Source: Phytohabitans maris
Lineage (GTDB): Bacteria > Actinomycetota > Actinomycetes > Mycobacteriales > Micromonosporaceae
Length of the DNA: 64,000 nucleotides
NCBI RefSeq assembly: GCF_031085175.1
Contig: NZ_JAVHUY010000011.1
Location: 171,375 to 235,374 of the forward strand
Reading direction: 5' to 3'
The notes below the pieces were generated by a model. The model had not been told where the DNA came from, ran no database searches, and worked only from the letters and a program-made list of their open reading frames with translations. This document shows, in pieces, positions 24,152 through 32,832 of this stretch. Each line of letters begins with the position of its first letter. The stretch's first letter is position 1. A program made the translations under genes and the position numbers.

Positions 24152-25918
24152 ATGGATGCCAGCATGCCCGGCATGGACCTCGCTGTTCTGGGCTGGGCGT
24201 GGCGGGCGGCGCTGGGCGTGCTGTCGCTCGCGCTCGGGTTCGCGCTGCTGCTGCGGCCGTTCGACTCGTTGACGCTGCTGATCGTGCTGATCGCGGTCGG
24301 CCTCGCGGTGGATGGCGTCCGGCGGCTGGTCGGAGCCGACCGCGACGTACGCGGGCTCGTGGTCGGTGGCCTGCTGCTGGCCGCCGCGGTGCTGGTGGTG
24401 GCCTGGCCGGCGATCTCGGTCTCCGCGCTCGCCGTCGTGGTCGGGGTGAGCTTCCTGGTCAACGGCGTGCTCGACCTGGCCGCCGCCGCCCCGCGCCGGT
24501 CCGCGCTCTGGGGTGCCGCGAGCGGTCGGGCCGGGCGGGTGGCCGCGCTGCTCTCCGGGGCGGCCCTGGTGATCTTCGGAGCGCTGGCCCTGATCTGGCC
24601 GGACGTGACGATCCTCGTCATCGGGATCGGCTTCGGCGTCCGCATGATCGTCTTCGGCGCCAGCGTGATCGCGCACGCGCTGCGGGACGGGCGGCGCCCC
24701 CGCGCGAGCGGGAAACCCCTCCTGCGGGTACTCGACCTGGCCGGCCGGGGCCTGCTGCTCGCGCTCGCCCTCGCGCTGCTCGCGGCGAGCATGTACCTGC
24801 ACCGCGCGCCGGGCCACCCGACCGCCTTCTACTCCGCGCCGCGCGAGGTGCCCGCGGAGCCCGGCCGGCTGATCCGCAGCCAGCCGTACACGCACGGCAT
24901 GCTCGACGGCACCCGCGGCTGGCTGATCCTCTACACCACCACCGGCGTACGCGGTGAGCCGCGGTTTGCCTCGGGCTTCGTGATGGCCCCGGACCAGCCG
25001 AGCGCGGTGCCCCGGCAGGTCGTCCTCTGGACCCACGGCACCGAGGGCGCGGACGTGGCCTGCGCGCCGACGCTGCTGCCCGAGCCGCAGCCGCTGATCG
25101 GACCGGTCGCGGCGATGCGGCAGGAGATCGCCCGGGGCCGGGTCGTCGTCGGCCCGGACTACCCCGGCGCCGGCGTACGGGGACGGCAGAGCTACCTGAT
25201 CGGCGTGGACGAGGGGCGCTCGTCGCTCGACGCGGTGCGCGCGGCCCGCCAGCTCGACGGGGTGAGCCTCGCCGCCCAGACCGTCGTGTGGGGACACTCG
25301 CAGGGCGGGCAGGCGGCGATCTGGACCGGGATCCTCGCGCCCGCCTACGCCCCCGAGGTGTCCATTGTGGGCATCGCCGCGGCCGCGCCCGCCAGCGACC
25401 TGCCCGCGCTCGTCGACTCCACGCTCAAGACGCCGCTCGGCCAGGTGCTGGGTACCTTCGTGCTGCGCGCCTACGCCGAGACGTACCCGGACGTCCGCGT
25501 CGACGAGTACGTCGACCCGCGCCTGCGCACCGTCTACCGGGCGATGTCACGCCGCTGCGTACCGGCCAGGTCCACAGTGGTGTCCGGGCTCACCGCGATG
25601 GCGGCGCACGGCTCCCTCTTCTCCCGGACCCCGACCTCCGGCCCGCTCGCCGCCCGCCTCGCCGAAAACGTGCCGAGCGGGCCGGTCGCCGCACCGCTGT
25701 ACATCGCCCAGGGCACCGCCGATCCGCTCGTGCTCCCGTCCATGCAGGACGGTTACGTCGCGCACCGCTGCGCCACCGGCCAGCCGCTGCGCTACCAGAC
25801 CTACGCCGGCCGGGACCACCTCTCGCTGGTGGCCGACGACTCGCCGTACATCGCCGATCTGACCGCGTGGACCCAGGACCGCTTCGCCGGCGTACCCCAG
25901 CGGAACACCTGCGGTTAG
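24152..25918 (+). CDS. Fusion of HdeD-like (DUF308) membrane domain and secretory lipase domain
   Basis: A 588-residue two-domain protein. Residues about 1-185 hold six or more hydrophobic helices in the repeated pattern of HdeD/DUF308 proteins, for example LLIVLIAVGLAVDGVRRLVG and VVVGVSFLVNGVLDLAAAA. A further membrane span (LLLALALALLAASMY, about 205-220) leads to a C-terminal alpha/beta hydrolase of the secretory lipase (LIP) family. That domain has VVLWTHGTEGADVACAPT, VVVGPDYPGAG, nucleophile elbow VWGHSQGGQAA, YIAQGTADPLV for the Asp and GRDHLSLV for the His. The catalytic domain would face outside. Fusion of the two parts in one frame is unusual. The ATG at 24152 has no clear ribosome site, so the start is uncertain. 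Confidence 0.78.
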   Translation: MDASMPGMDLAVLGWAWRAALGVLSLALGFALLLRPFDSLTLLIVLIAVGLAVDGVRRLVGADRDVRGLVVGGLLLAAAVLVVAWPAISVSALAVVVGVSFLVNGVLDLAAAAPRRSALWGAASGRAGRVAALLSGAALVIFGALALIWPDVTILVIGIGFGVRMIVFGASVIAHALRDGRRPRASGKPLLRVLDLAGRGLLLALALALLAASMYLHRAPGHPTAFYSAPREVPAEPGRLIRSQPYTHGMLDGTRGWLILYTTTGVRGEPRFASGFVMAPDQPSAVPRQVVLWTHGTEGADVACAPTLLPEPQPLIGPVAAMRQEIARGRVVVGPDYPGAGVRGRQSYLIGVDEGRSSLDAVRAARQLDGVSLAAQTVVWGHSQGGQAAIWTGILAPAYAPEVSIVGIAAAAPASDLPALVDSTLKTPLGQVLGTFVLRAYAETYPDVRVDEYVDPRLRTVYRAMSRRCVPARSTVVSGLTAMAAHGSLFSRTPTSGPLAARLAENVPSGPVAAPLYIAQGTADPLVLPSMQDGYVAHRCATGQPLRYQTYAGRDHLSLVADDSPYIADLTAWTQDRFAGVPQRNTCG

Positions 25919-26013
25919 CCGCGATGAGTTTCGGCCGGGTCAGCCGTCTGTTCTGGTGAGCCCCTGAAACGCCGCACGACACTGACCCGGTACGAGACAC
26001 AACGGAGGACACC

Positions 26014-26796
26014 ATGGCCACCACGCCGCACGAACCGACCGGCGCGCTGCCCGGCCGCCCGCCCGTCGTCGACCTGGCCACCTGGCAGGCCGCCCGCGAC
26101 GAGCTTCTGGTCCGCGAAAAGGCACACACCCGCGAGGGGGACGCCATCGCCGCGGCTCGCCGCCGGCTGCCGATGGTGGAGTTCGACGGTACGGTCGAGG
26201 TCGTCGGACCCGACGGCCCGGTCCCGTTCCTGGACCTGTTCCAGGGCCGCGACGAGCTCGTCGTCTACAAGCACATGTGGTACGACGGCGCGCCGCACCA
26301 GGGGCAGTGCGAGGGCTGCACCACCACGGCCTGGCACCTGCGGGACGCCTTCTACCTCAACGCCCGCGGCGTCTCGTTCGCCATCCTTACCACCGGCCCG
26401 TGGGACGAGGTGGCCGCCTTCGTCGAGTTCATGGGCTACACCGAGCCCTGGTACTCGGTGCGCGGCGTGGACGGGCCGGCCGGCGGCGACATGGGTTTCC
26501 TCACCTGCTTCCTGCGCGACGGCGACCGCACGTTCCTCACCTACTCCACGACCGGTCGCGGCAACGAGCGGGTCAACGCCGCCTTGGGGCTGCTCGACAT
26601 GACGCCCTACGGCCGCGGCGAGGCGTGGGAGGAGAACCCCGAGGGCTGGCCCGAGGGGCGGCACGCGTGCTGGACCTGGCGCTCGGACGCGGACGGAAAG
26701 CACACCTGGGGCCCGACCAGCCGCCCCGTACCGCAGTGGACCCGCCCCGGCGCCACGCCCGTGGAGACCCTCGGCCGGCAGGGCCACCACCACTGA
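26014..26796 (+). CDS. DUF899 thioredoxin-fold protein
   Basis: A 260-residue DUF899 member. Diagnostic stretches are ARDELLVREKAHTREGDAIA, RRRLPMVEF, the thioredoxin-like strand ELVVYKHMWYDG, QCEGCTTTAWHL (a CxxC pair), NARGVSFAILTTGPWDEV and a C-terminal TYSTTGRGNERVNAALGLLD. Such proteins are predicted dithiol-disulfide oxidoreductases, but substrates are unknown. ATG 26014 follows ACGGAGGAC at a good distance. It stands alone between a lipase-fusion gene and a convergent GH15 gene; no partner gene is evident. Confidence 0.85.
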   Translation: MATTPHEPTGALPGRPPVVDLATWQAARDELLVREKAHTREGDAIAAARRRLPMVEFDGTVEVVGPDGPVPFLDLFQGRDELVVYKHMWYDGAPHQGQCEGCTTTAWHLRDAFYLNARGVSFAILTTGPWDEVAAFVEFMGYTEPWYSVRGVDGPAGGDMGFLTCFLRDGDRTFLTYSTTGRGNERVNAALGLLDMTPYGRGEAWEENPEGWPEGRHACWTWRSDADGKHTWGPTSRPVPQWTRPGATPVETLGRQGHHH

Positions 26797-26828
26797 CCGG
26801 CGTTCCCGGTCGGGCGCCGGGCCGTGGA

Positions 26829-28646
26829 TCAGGCGGTGGCGCGGGCCAGGCTCACTCCGCTGGCGATGATCCCGATGTGGCTGAACGCCTGCGGGAAGTT
26901 GCCCATGAAGGCGCCCGTGGCCGGGTCGATCTGCTCGGACAGCAGGCCGAGCAGGCTCGTCCGGGCGCACAGGGACGCGTACAGGTCGTTCGCCTGTTCG
27001 AGCTGGCCTTGCTGGATGAGGTTTTCGACCAGCCAGAAGCTGCACAGCACGAAAGCGCCCTCGTCGCCTTCGATCCCGTCCGGCGCCTCCTCGTGCAGGT
27101 AGCGGTAGAGCAGGCCGTCACCCGCGGAGAGCCGTTGGGCGATCGCGGTGGTGGTGGCGATCATCCGTGGGTGGGTGGCGGGCACCACCTGACGCAGGGG
27201 GAGGGCCAGCAGGCTGGCGTCGAGCACACCGCCGCCGTCGAGGTGCGCGCTGAGCGTCTGTGCCTTCTCGTCCCAGGACCGGTGGAGGATGCTTCGGGTC
27301 AGCTCGGCGGCCGCCGCGCGCCAGCGCTCCGTCGGGCCGGGCAGGCCGAGCTGCTCGCCGAGGGCCGCCGCCCGATCCAGCGCCACCTGGCACATCGCGG
27401 CCGAGTAGGTGAACGCGCGGCCGTTGTTCCGGATCTCCCAGAGCCCTTGGTCTGGCTCCCGCCAGGCCGACTCGGCGGATTCGGCGAGACCGCGCAGCTG
27501 CGCCCACAGCGCCGGTTGCAGCTCCCCGCCGGCGCGTACCCATTGATCGGCGCAGTCGAGCACCTCGCCGTAGACGTCGTGCTGGCGCTGGTCGGCCGCG
27601 CCGTTGCCCCAGTGGACCGGGGCGGAGCCGCGGTAGCCCTCCAGCCCGGGATCCGCGACCTCGTCCGGCACCGGGCCACCGTCGAGGGTGTACATGATTC
27701 GTGGTTGCCGGCTCTGCTCGAACGCGTCGAGCACCCACCCCAGAAACGCGTCCGCCTCGTTGCCGAACCCGATGCGGCGCATGGCGAACACGGTGAACGC
27801 GGCGTCGCGTACCCATGCGTATCGGTAGTCCCAGTTACGGACGCCGCCAATCGGCGCGGGCAGTGAGGAGGTGGGTGCCGCGACCATGGCGCCGTTGACC
27901 CAGTCGTCGCAGAGCTTGAGGGTGATCGCCGAGCGCCGGACCAGGGGCTCCTGCGGGCCGCTGTAGGTGAAGTTGGCCATCCAGCGCCGCCACGCGTCCG
28001 CGGTCGTCGCCAGCATGTCCTCGGCGTCGAAGCGGTGGTGGCGGTGCACCCGGCCCCAGGAGAGCACCAGGTCCAGGTGCTCGCCTTCGTCCAGGTCGAA
28101 GGTGGCCGGCAGGCCGGTCAGGGGACGGTTGGCGCGCAGGTGCAGCCGCAGGTCGGGCCGGCGCGAGGGGCGGATCTCCAGGCCGTCGAGCGCGGCGCGG
28201 GTCTGGCCGCCGTCACGGGGCCGCAGGTCGATGTCGAGCCGGATGGTGCCGTTGCGGACACGCGCCGAGCGGACCAGCTCCGCGCGGCCCGCCGGTGCGT
28301 CGTCGGTGAGGTCGGCGCCGGGACGCACCACGATCGCGTCGGTGATCTCAAGCAGGCCGGTGGCGGTGCGCAGCTCGGTGACCAGCACGGCGGTGTCCGG
28401 TACGTAGCGCTGCCGCGCCTCGCGCAGGTCCTGGGCGGCGACCGTGAAGTGCCCGCCGCGCTGGTTGTCGAGCAGGCCGCCGAGCACCGGGTCGGCGTCG
28501 AACTGGGGCAGGCACAGCCACGGGATCGAGCCGTCGAGGCCGACGAGCGCCACGGTGGCGCCGTCGCCGATCACGCCCAGGTCCTCCAGCCGGAGGTAGC
28601 CGTCGGGTCGGTGTATGGGCCGCATCGGAGGGTTCGGGTCAAGCAC
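26829..28646 (-). CDS. GH15 glycoside hydrolase (glucoamylase/trehalase type)
   Basis: A 605-residue cytoplasmic GH15 enzyme with no signal peptide. The N-terminal beta domain reads LEDLGVIGDGATVALVGLDG then IPWLCLPQFDADPVLG. The (alpha/alpha)6 catalytic domain has GGVRNWDYRYAWVRDAAFTV with the conserved WDYR, and GDEGAFVLCSFWLVENL carries the general-base region. This clade contains actinobacterial trehalases as well as glucoamylases, so the substrate is an alpha-glucoside or trehalose. The GTG start at 28646 is supported by GGAGGAG about eight bases upstream. It follows the SDR gene by 17 bases and is probably co-transcribed with it. Confidence 0.88.
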   Translation of the reverse strand: MLDPNPPMRPIHRPDGYLRLEDLGVIGDGATVALVGLDGSIPWLCLPQFDADPVLGGLLDNQRGGHFTVAAQDLREARQRYVPDTAVLVTELRTATGLLEITDAIVVRPGADLTDDAPAGRAELVRSARVRNGTIRLDIDLRPRDGGQTRAALDGLEIRPSRRPDLRLHLRANRPLTGLPATFDLDEGEHLDLVLSWGRVHRHHRFDAEDMLATTADAWRRWMANFTYSGPQEPLVRRSAITLKLCDDWVNGAMVAAPTSSLPAPIGGVRNWDYRYAWVRDAAFTVFAMRRIGFGNEADAFLGWVLDAFEQSRQPRIMYTLDGGPVPDEVADPGLEGYRGSAPVHWGNGAADQRQHDVYGEVLDCADQWVRAGGELQPALWAQLRGLAESAESAWREPDQGLWEIRNNGRAFTYSAAMCQVALDRAAALGEQLGLPGPTERWRAAAAELTRSILHRSWDEKAQTLSAHLDGGGVLDASLLALPLRQVVPATHPRMIATTTAIAQRLSAGDGLLYRYLHEEAPDGIEGDEGAFVLCSFWLVENLIQQGQLEQANDLYASLCARTSLLGLLSEQIDPATGAFMGNFPQAFSHIGIIASGVSLARATA

Positions 28647-28663
28647 GGGCTCTCCTCCGACCT

Positions 28664-29548
28664 CTACCGGGCGAGGACCCGGCCACCAAACAGGGCGAGC
28701 GTCTCACCGGTGACGTAGCTGCTGTCCGCGTTGCTGGCGAAGAAGAGGAAGGCGGGTGCGATCTCCTCCGGCTGCGCGGGCCGGCGCAGCGGTACGCCGT
28801 CGGTCAGGTCGCCGTAGCCGGCCATCTGCTCCGGGGTACGGCTCGACGCGTTCAACGGCGTCCAGACCGGTCCGGGCGCCACGCAGTTCACCCGGATGCC
28901 CCGCTCGATCAACTCCGTCGCCAGTGACTTGGTGAACGTGTGAATCGCGCCGTTGGTTTCGGCGTACCCGATGAGCGACGGGTTGCCCTCGAACCCCGCG
29001 ACCGAACCGCAGTTGACGATGCAGCCGCCCGCCGGCAGGTGCCGTAGTGCCGCACGGGCCATGTAGAAGTAGCCCGACACGTTGGTGTGGAAGAGCTCGT
29101 CGAGCGCCTCGTCGGAGACGTCCGCCAGCGACGAATACTGGAACAGGATGGCGGCGTTGTTGACCAGGATGTCCAGCCGGCCAAGCTCCGCGACGGTACG
29201 CTCCACGGCCGCGTCGCAGAACGAGGAGTCCTTCACGTCGCCGGTCAGCACCAGGCAGCGCTGTCCCTCTTTCTCCACCAGCTCCCGGACGTGGTCGGCG
29301 TCCTCCTGCTCGCTGGGCAGGCAGACCACGGCGACGTCCGACCCCTCCCGGGCGAACAGCACCGCGACCGCAGCCCCGATACCGCTGTCCCCACCGGTGA
29401 TCAGCGCCGCGCAGTCGGTCAGCTTCCCGGACCCGCGCAGCGCGGTCGCCTGGTTTCGCGGGCGAGGCTCCATCCTCGCGTCCAGCCCCGGCCTCGACTG
29501 GGACTGCCCGCGAAACGGTGGCGCGGGCTGCTCGACAACTCTGTTCAT
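28664..29548 (-). CDS. SDR-family oxidoreductase with Asn in place of the catalytic Lys
   Basis: A 294-residue classical-length SDR with a 40-residue N-terminal extension, like the YghA/general-stress SDR group. The cofactor loop is TGGDSGIG (about 51-58), NNAA is present at 130-133, and the catalytic Ser182 sits in CGSVAG. Tyr195 is present in GYAETNGAIH, but the residue four places on, normally Lys in YxxxK, is Asn199. The codons read TAC-GCC-GAA-ACC-AAC, so the change is in the DNA. That lysine holds NAD(P) and lowers the Tyr pKa, so activity may be weak or altered. ATG 29548 or the adjacent GTG 29551 is the start, after a G-run. It precedes the GH15 gene. Confidence 0.85.
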   Translation of the reverse strand: MNRVVEQPAPPFRGQSQSRPGLDARMEPRPRNQATALRGSGKLTDCAALITGGDSGIGAAVAVLFAREGSDVAVVCLPSEQEDADHVRELVEKEGQRCLVLTGDVKDSSFCDAAVERTVAELGRLDILVNNAAILFQYSSLADVSDEALDELFHTNVSGYFYMARAALRHLPAGGCIVNCGSVAGFEGNPSLIGYAETNGAIHTFTKSLATELIERGIRVNCVAPGPVWTPLNASSRTPEQMAGYGDLTDGVPLRRPAQPEEIAPAFLFFASNADSSYVTGETLALFGGRVLAR

Positions 29549-29692
29549 CACAAGGCCCCCCGTCAGTCGTCCCGCCGCGATGCCCCTGGCCGCCGCGGCT
29601 AAACACGACCCGCATGCGGTGGACGCACCGGAACGGCCGACGGCACGCCCGCTCCCCGCCGACTCCGGCGGTGTGCCCGCCGGGACGGTGCG

Positions 29693-30271
29693 TCAGAGGA
29701 TGGCGAGCCGGTCCACCAGCAGCTCCGTCCTGCGCTCGGTGTCCTCCGGTGGCAGCCGCCCGGCCCGGGTCAGGGTTGCCAGCCCGTGCAGGGCCGCCCA
29801 GAACACCTCGGTGAACAGCCCCGGGTGGACGCCGTCGCCGGCGACCTCCGCGAGGCTCTCCAGCAGGGCGGCGAAGCCGTCCTTGAGAGGCTCCGGGGTG
29901 TCCTCCTTCGCGAACGCCAGGCCGCCGTCGAGCTGGAACATGGCGTCGTAGACCGCCGGGTTGCGCGCGGCGAAGTCGAGGTAGGCGCGGGCGAGGGCGG
30001 TGACCCGGGCGCGCGGGCCGGCCGCGGCGGAGGCCGCGGCCCGCACCGCCGCAGCCATCTCGGCGGCGCCTTCGAGCGCGACGGCGCCGATGATCTCGCG
30101 TTTGCCACGGAAGTGGCTGTAGAGGACGGGCTGGCTGTATTCGATGCGCTCGGCGAGCTGGCGGGTGGTGACCGCGTCCCAGCCCTGCTGCTCGGCGAGT
30201 TCGCGCGCCGTCGCCAAGATGAGGCGCTCGCGGTTTGCCCGCTCGCGCTCCTTGCGTTCCTGTACCGACAT
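29693..30271 (-). CDS. TetR-family regulator
   Basis: A 192-residue TetR protein with an N-terminal helix-turn-helix (RERLILATARELAEQQGWDA, TTRQLAERIEYSQPVLYSHF) and a C-terminal ligand domain of the TetR_C_33-like type (VTALARAYLDFAARNPAVYD). It diverges from the DUF1772 membrane-protein gene 91 bases away. Two palindromes sharing CTAGC/GCTAG arms lie between the genes, so it most likely represses both (inference). The ligand is unknown. Confidence 0.9.
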   Translation of the reverse strand: MSVQERKERERANRERLILATARELAEQQGWDAVTTRQLAERIEYSQPVLYSHFRGKREIIGAVALEGAAEMAAAVRAAASAAAGPRARVTALARAYLDFAARNPAVYDAMFQLDGGLAFAKEDTPEPLKDGFAALLESLAEVAGDGVHPGLFTEVFWAALHGLATLTRAGRLPPEDTERRTELLVDRLAIL

Positions 30272-30280
30272 GATCCGATC

Positions 30281-30344
30281 CTAGCACCGCTAGACAATCG
30301 AGCAGCAGCAGAGCTAGCGTTGCAATGTCAGCTATCAACGCTAG
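30281..30344. promoter_or_regulatory. Two TetR-type palindromes in the divergent TetR/DUF1772 region
   Basis: CTAGC-ACC-GCTAG lies at 30281-30293, ten bases before the tetR ATG. A perfect 9-bp inverted repeat CTAGCGTTG (30314-30322)/CAACGCTAG (30336-30344) lies 18 bases before the DUF1772 ATG. Shared CTAGC arms point to one protein binding both, one site per promoter. Confidence 0.7.
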
Positions 30345-30362
30345 ATTCCCGGAGGGGTCGTC

Positions 30363-30809
30363 ATGCTCAACGCACTCGAGGTGTTCACCACCGTGGTCGT
30401 CGGCGTGATGGTGGGGGTGGAGTTCTCCGTCGCCTTCGTCATCAACCCGATCAACGACGCCCTCCCGGACGACAGCGCCCTACGCGCCCGCGCCCACGGG
30501 GGCCGGATGCTCGGCGCCGTGATGCCGGTCTGGTACATCAGCTCGCTCGTCCTCGCGGCGGTCTGGGCCATCGCCGGATGGCACCACCCGGGCGCCGGCC
30601 TCGTCGTCGCCGCCAGCGCACTGCTGGTCCTCAGCGTGCTCATGTCGATCCTGCTGCTCGTCCCGATCAACAACCGGGGCAAGACGTGGACCCCCGACAA
30701 CCGGCCCGCCGACTGGAAGCAGCAGATGAACCGCTGGGACCGCTACCACTACGTCCGCGTCGCCGTGCTCATCGCCGCCTTCGCCCTGCTGGTCGCCGCC
30801 CGCACCTGA
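30363..30809 (+). CDS. DUF1772 membrane protein
   Basis: A 148-residue protein with four predicted helices and the DUF1772 layout: helix 1 VFTTVVVGVMVGVEFSVAFV, helix 2 around VWYISSLVLAAVWAIAG, helix 3 LVLSVLMSILLLVPINN and a final VAVLIAAFALLVAA. The INNRGKTW loop after helix 3 and the WDRYHYVR before helix 4 are characteristic. Some fungal DUF1772 proteins are anthrone oxygenases; bacterial ones controlled by TetR proteins are mostly uncharacterised. ATG 30363 is preceded by GGAGGGG. Likely controlled by the divergent TetR through the palindrome 18 bases upstream. Confidence 0.82.
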   Translation: MLNALEVFTTVVVGVMVGVEFSVAFVINPINDALPDDSALRARAHGGRMLGAVMPVWYISSLVLAAVWAIAGWHHPGAGLVVAASALLVLSVLMSILLLVPINNRGKTWTPDNRPADWKQQMNRWDRYHYVRVAVLIAAFALLVAART

Positions 30810-30898
30810 GCCGGCGGGCCGGGCACCGCCCGCCCGCCGCACAATCCCTACCCCCGGCGGCAGCGGGCCACCGAAATCCGGCCGGATGATCCGCCGAA

Positions 30899-30932
30899 GA
30901 CGCCGCGTCGACCAGTTGGCCGACGCGGCGTC
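30899..30932 (-). terminator. Terminator closing the sialoglycan operon
   Basis: GACGCCGCGTCG (30899-30910) and CGACGCGGCGTC (30921-30932) form a perfect 12-bp stem with a 10-base loop. It begins 17 bases after the stop of the last minus-strand gene of the locus (30950). No strong terminator-like hairpin was noticed between the ten genes upstream, which supports a single long transcription unit. Confidence 0.8.
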
Positions 30933-30949
30933 GTGGTGGCGAAGTGCGG

Positions 30950-32779
30950 CTAGAACGGCAGTCGCAGGACCGCGCCGGAGACATCGGCCGCGTTCGTGGC
31001 TTGGATCCGGCCGATCTCGGTGCTGGTGAGCGCTCGCTTGTACAGCCGGGCCTCGTCGAGCGTACCGGCGAAGTGCTGCGCGCCGTCGAGTCGCTGTCCG
31101 AAGTGCATCGTGAACGGGCGTCCGGGGCTGACCGTGCCGGCCGGAGCGGTGGCGCTGCCGGCGGTTACGCCGTCCACGAACAGCCGCAGCGTGGTGCCCT
31201 GTCGCTGCAGGGCGACGTGGTGCCAACTGTTGTCGTTGTAGGCGCTGGTCGACATGACCGAGGCACCGTTGTCGCCGCTCTGGATACGGCCCTGGATGCG
31301 GTCGCTCCCTGGTTCGGCGCGCAGCCACACCTGGGAGTACTGGTCGCCGACGTTGTATGCCCAGAAGATGGGACGGTTACCGCTTGCGGCGTTGTACTTG
31401 ATCCACGCCATGACGGTGAAATCGCCGCCGTTGACCGCGAGCGACTCGGCGAACGGCACCTGCACGTAGTCGTCGACGCCGTCGAGCGTGACGCCGCCGT
31501 CGAACCGGCCGCCGGCGACATGCGCCGCGCCACCCCGGATGCGCGCCGTGTTGTCCATACCGGACACGTCCGGCGAGGCGACGCCGCCGGAGTAGTTGTC
31601 CGGCAGCCCGAGATCCTGCTCCGAGAACCGGGTGACGCGGATCTCCTGGTGCGACACCTGACCGTCGTCCCCGGCCTCGAAGGCGAGGACGACGTTTCCG
31701 TCGTCCGCGACCGTCATGCCGCTGTAGCTGGCCGGTCCGGAGTAGATGAGCTTGCCGTCCGAGACGCTGTCCCAGGTGCGGCCCTCGTTGTAGCTCGACC
31801 GGATCACCATGTCGTGACGGTCGCTCACGTTGTCGCCCGTCCGGGTGCGGTGGTCGGCGGGCGCTGAGAACAGCACCCGGTTGTACCTGTCGCCGTCCAG
31901 AGTGGACCTCAGGGGCAGCAGGGCGCCGTATACCTTCGGCCCGCGGAGGTTGTCGACGACCTGGAACGGACCGGCGAACGTCGCACCACCGTCGGTGCTG
32001 GTGCCGTAGGTCCGGAACTCGCCGACGTCCCCGTCGCCGATGTTCTTGCGGGCCTGCACGTAGATCGAGCCGTCGTTCTGCTCGAACAGGCTCGGCTCAC
32101 CCGCCCATTCGCCCGAGGTGTCGGAGATGGCGCCGAGGTGCCACTGCGTCTCGCCCGGGTCCTTGTAGACAAGCCGCACCCGGTGGCCACTCGATGGCGA
32201 CGTCCACACCGCGACGACCAAGCGGCCGGCATGGGGTCCCCGTTCGAGCTGGATGCCGTGGCTCGGCCCCGGCCGAAGGCTCCAGTCCGGATAGGTGGGA
32301 CCGTTGGCCCAAGTGTCCCCGTCATCGCTGCTGACGAGGATGAACGCGCTGGAGGTGTCGTCGGTGTCGGTCGGTGAGGTGTCGCGGCGGCCGAACATAT
32401 AGATGTCGCCGGTGGTGCGATCGACCACCGGGCTCGCGTTGAGGGCGTCGGAGATTCCGCCTCCGCGCACCCGCTTGACCGGTGTCCAGGTCCTGCCGTC
32501 GTCGAGCGACCGGCGCACCACGATATCGGAGCTGCTGAAGTCCTCGCACTTCCCGGCGACGAAGTACTTCCCGGTGGCGACGGCGATGATCGTGCCCTCG
32601 TTGGTGGTCACCAGCCGGGGACCGCGGAAGCAGTCGTACCCGCCCATGCCTCTGGTGAACAGGTCGGCCGGTACCGGGATCGCCGCCTCGGCGACGGGTG
32701 CGCGCACGGCCACGCTCATCGTGCCGGCGAGCGCGAGAGCGAGGCAGGCGGCGGTCATGGCCGCCATACGAAGTCTCAT
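30950..32779 (-). CDS. Exported sialidase-like BNR protein with C-terminal LamG domain
   Basis: A 609-residue protein with a Sec signal (MRLRMAAMTAACLALALAGT, cleaved near AEA/AI). The six-bladed propeller region carries Asp-boxes at SLDDGRTWT, SSDDGDTWA, STDGGATFA and SYNEGRTWD. Where GH33 sialidases have R-I-P, the first strand reads CFRGPRLV, so the catalytic Arg is present but the motif is altered. HGIQLERGPHAGRLVVAVW matches the sialidase Glu region. Residues about 415-600 form a LamG/concanavalin-like domain (DFTVMAWIKYNAASGNRPIF). It is the last gene of the operon and is paralogous to the sialidase at 38749-40740. It probably cuts a related glycosidic bond; the exact linkage is uncertain. 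Confidence 0.85.
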   Translation of the reverse strand: MRLRMAAMTAACLALALAGTMSVAVRAPVAEAAIPVPADLFTRGMGGYDCFRGPRLVTTNEGTIIAVATGKYFVAGKCEDFSSSDIVVRRSLDDGRTWTPVKRVRGGGISDALNASPVVDRTTGDIYMFGRRDTSPTDTDDTSSAFILVSSDDGDTWANGPTYPDWSLRPGPSHGIQLERGPHAGRLVVAVWTSPSSGHRVRLVYKDPGETQWHLGAISDTSGEWAGEPSLFEQNDGSIYVQARKNIGDGDVGEFRTYGTSTDGGATFAGPFQVVDNLRGPKVYGALLPLRSTLDGDRYNRVLFSAPADHRTRTGDNVSDRHDMVIRSSYNEGRTWDSVSDGKLIYSGPASYSGMTVADDGNVVLAFEAGDDGQVSHQEIRVTRFSEQDLGLPDNYSGGVASPDVSGMDNTARIRGGAAHVAGGRFDGGVTLDGVDDYVQVPFAESLAVNGGDFTVMAWIKYNAASGNRPIFWAYNVGDQYSQVWLRAEPGSDRIQGRIQSGDNGASVMSTSAYNDNSWHHVALQRQGTTLRLFVDGVTAGSATAPAGTVSPGRPFTMHFGQRLDGAQHFAGTLDEARLYKRALTSTEIGRIQATNAADVSGAVLRLPF

Positions 32780-32832
32780 CTGGGCCCTTTCAGGGGTTAG
32801 GAAACAGGGTGTCCTTTGTGGTCACGACGACA

